A stretch of DNA of 12,928 nucleotides from Bog-756 sp036553725 (GTDB lineage Bacteria > Actinomycetota > Acidimicrobiia > Acidimicrobiales > RAAP-2). The stretch covers positions 1 to 12,928 of the forward strand of contig DATBOO010000050.1 of assembly GCA_036553725.1 (NCBI GenBank), given 5' to 3'. The notes under the pieces are model-generated. The model worked only from the letters and a program-made list of their open reading frames with translations. It made no database searches and had not been told where the DNA came from. The translations under genes were made by a program, and so were the position numbers. Below, in pieces: positions 12,820-12,928 of the stretch; position 1 is the stretch's first letter, and each line of letters opens with the position of its first letter.

Positions 12820-12928
12820 CGGTTTCTACCCGAAATCGCATAGCACCGATGTAACTACAGATATGTCATCTTTCACTATCCGGGAGACAAACGCAAGAAA
12901 AACCTGCTTGTGAACGCGACCGCAAGAG
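12820..12928 (-). promoter_or_regulatory. AT-rich upstream region of the WhiB2-type gene
   Basis: The last 88 bases are about 47% GC, far below the rest of the window. No open frame of note crosses it. Several TA-rich hexamers occur on the minus strand (for example TATCTG, TACATC) but none pairs convincingly with a -35, so I cannot place a start site. The long upstream leader fits the complex developmental promoters known for whiB in Streptomyces. Confidence 0.4.

Noticed and set aside
12851..12860. TGTAACTACA as an operator palindrome upstream of the WhiB2-type gene.
   Set aside because: Each arm is only 4 bases, the flanks do not extend the symmetry, and no second copy is seen.

Overview
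The window is GC-rich DNA (roughly 70% by eye) from an actinobacterium. It encodes two WhiB-family Fe-S regulators, a UPF0182 membrane protein, a DUF2342 (Zincin_2) protein, a YlbL-type PDZ/Lon-like protease and a DivIVA-type coiled-coil protein, all typical of Actinomycetota. An MreB next to these, and the overall gene mix, suggest the class Acidimicrobiia, but that assignment is an inference. I see no phage, IS, tRNA, rRNA or CRISPR element. Coding density is very high and no gene-free stretch exceeds 300 bases.

Layout, left to right. (a) 1-4781, minus strand: a probable three-gene operon read right to left, made of a YlbL-like membrane protease (S16 Ser/Lys dyad), a DivIVA-domain coiled-coil protein with an unusual cysteine-rich C-terminus, and a seven-TM UPF0182 protein cut by the window edge. 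(b) 4863-6514: a small HEAT-repeat protein (+), converging on a solitary mreB (-). (c) 6583-9186, plus strand: an HtrA-like membrane protein that has lost its whole catalytic triad, followed 9 bases later by a DUF2342 protein whose expected HExxH site reads RELAS. (d) 9218-11173, minus strand: an intact HtrA/DegP-type membrane protease followed by a small unknown gene. (e) 11307-12791: a short WhiB protein (+), a formiminotransferase-domain protein (+), and a WhiB/WhiB2-type septation regulator (-).

The theme is cell envelope, growth and envelope quality control: MreB and a DivIVA-type protein for shape and polarity, two protease-fold membrane proteins with intact active sites and two with degenerate ones, and WhiB regulators. 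In mycobacteria the UPF0182, PDZ/S16 and DUF2342 genes are neighbours (Rv3193c-Rv3194c-Rv3195). Here the same set is present but interleaved with the DivIVA, HEAT, MreB and pseudo-HtrA genes.

Most worth following up: the DivIVA protein ending in a Mu gpF-like Cys/His motif, the adjacent pair of apparently inactive protease-fold proteins, and three start codons (mreB, pseudo-HtrA, DUF2342) that each have TANNNT exactly at -12 to -7, as expected for leaderless transcripts.
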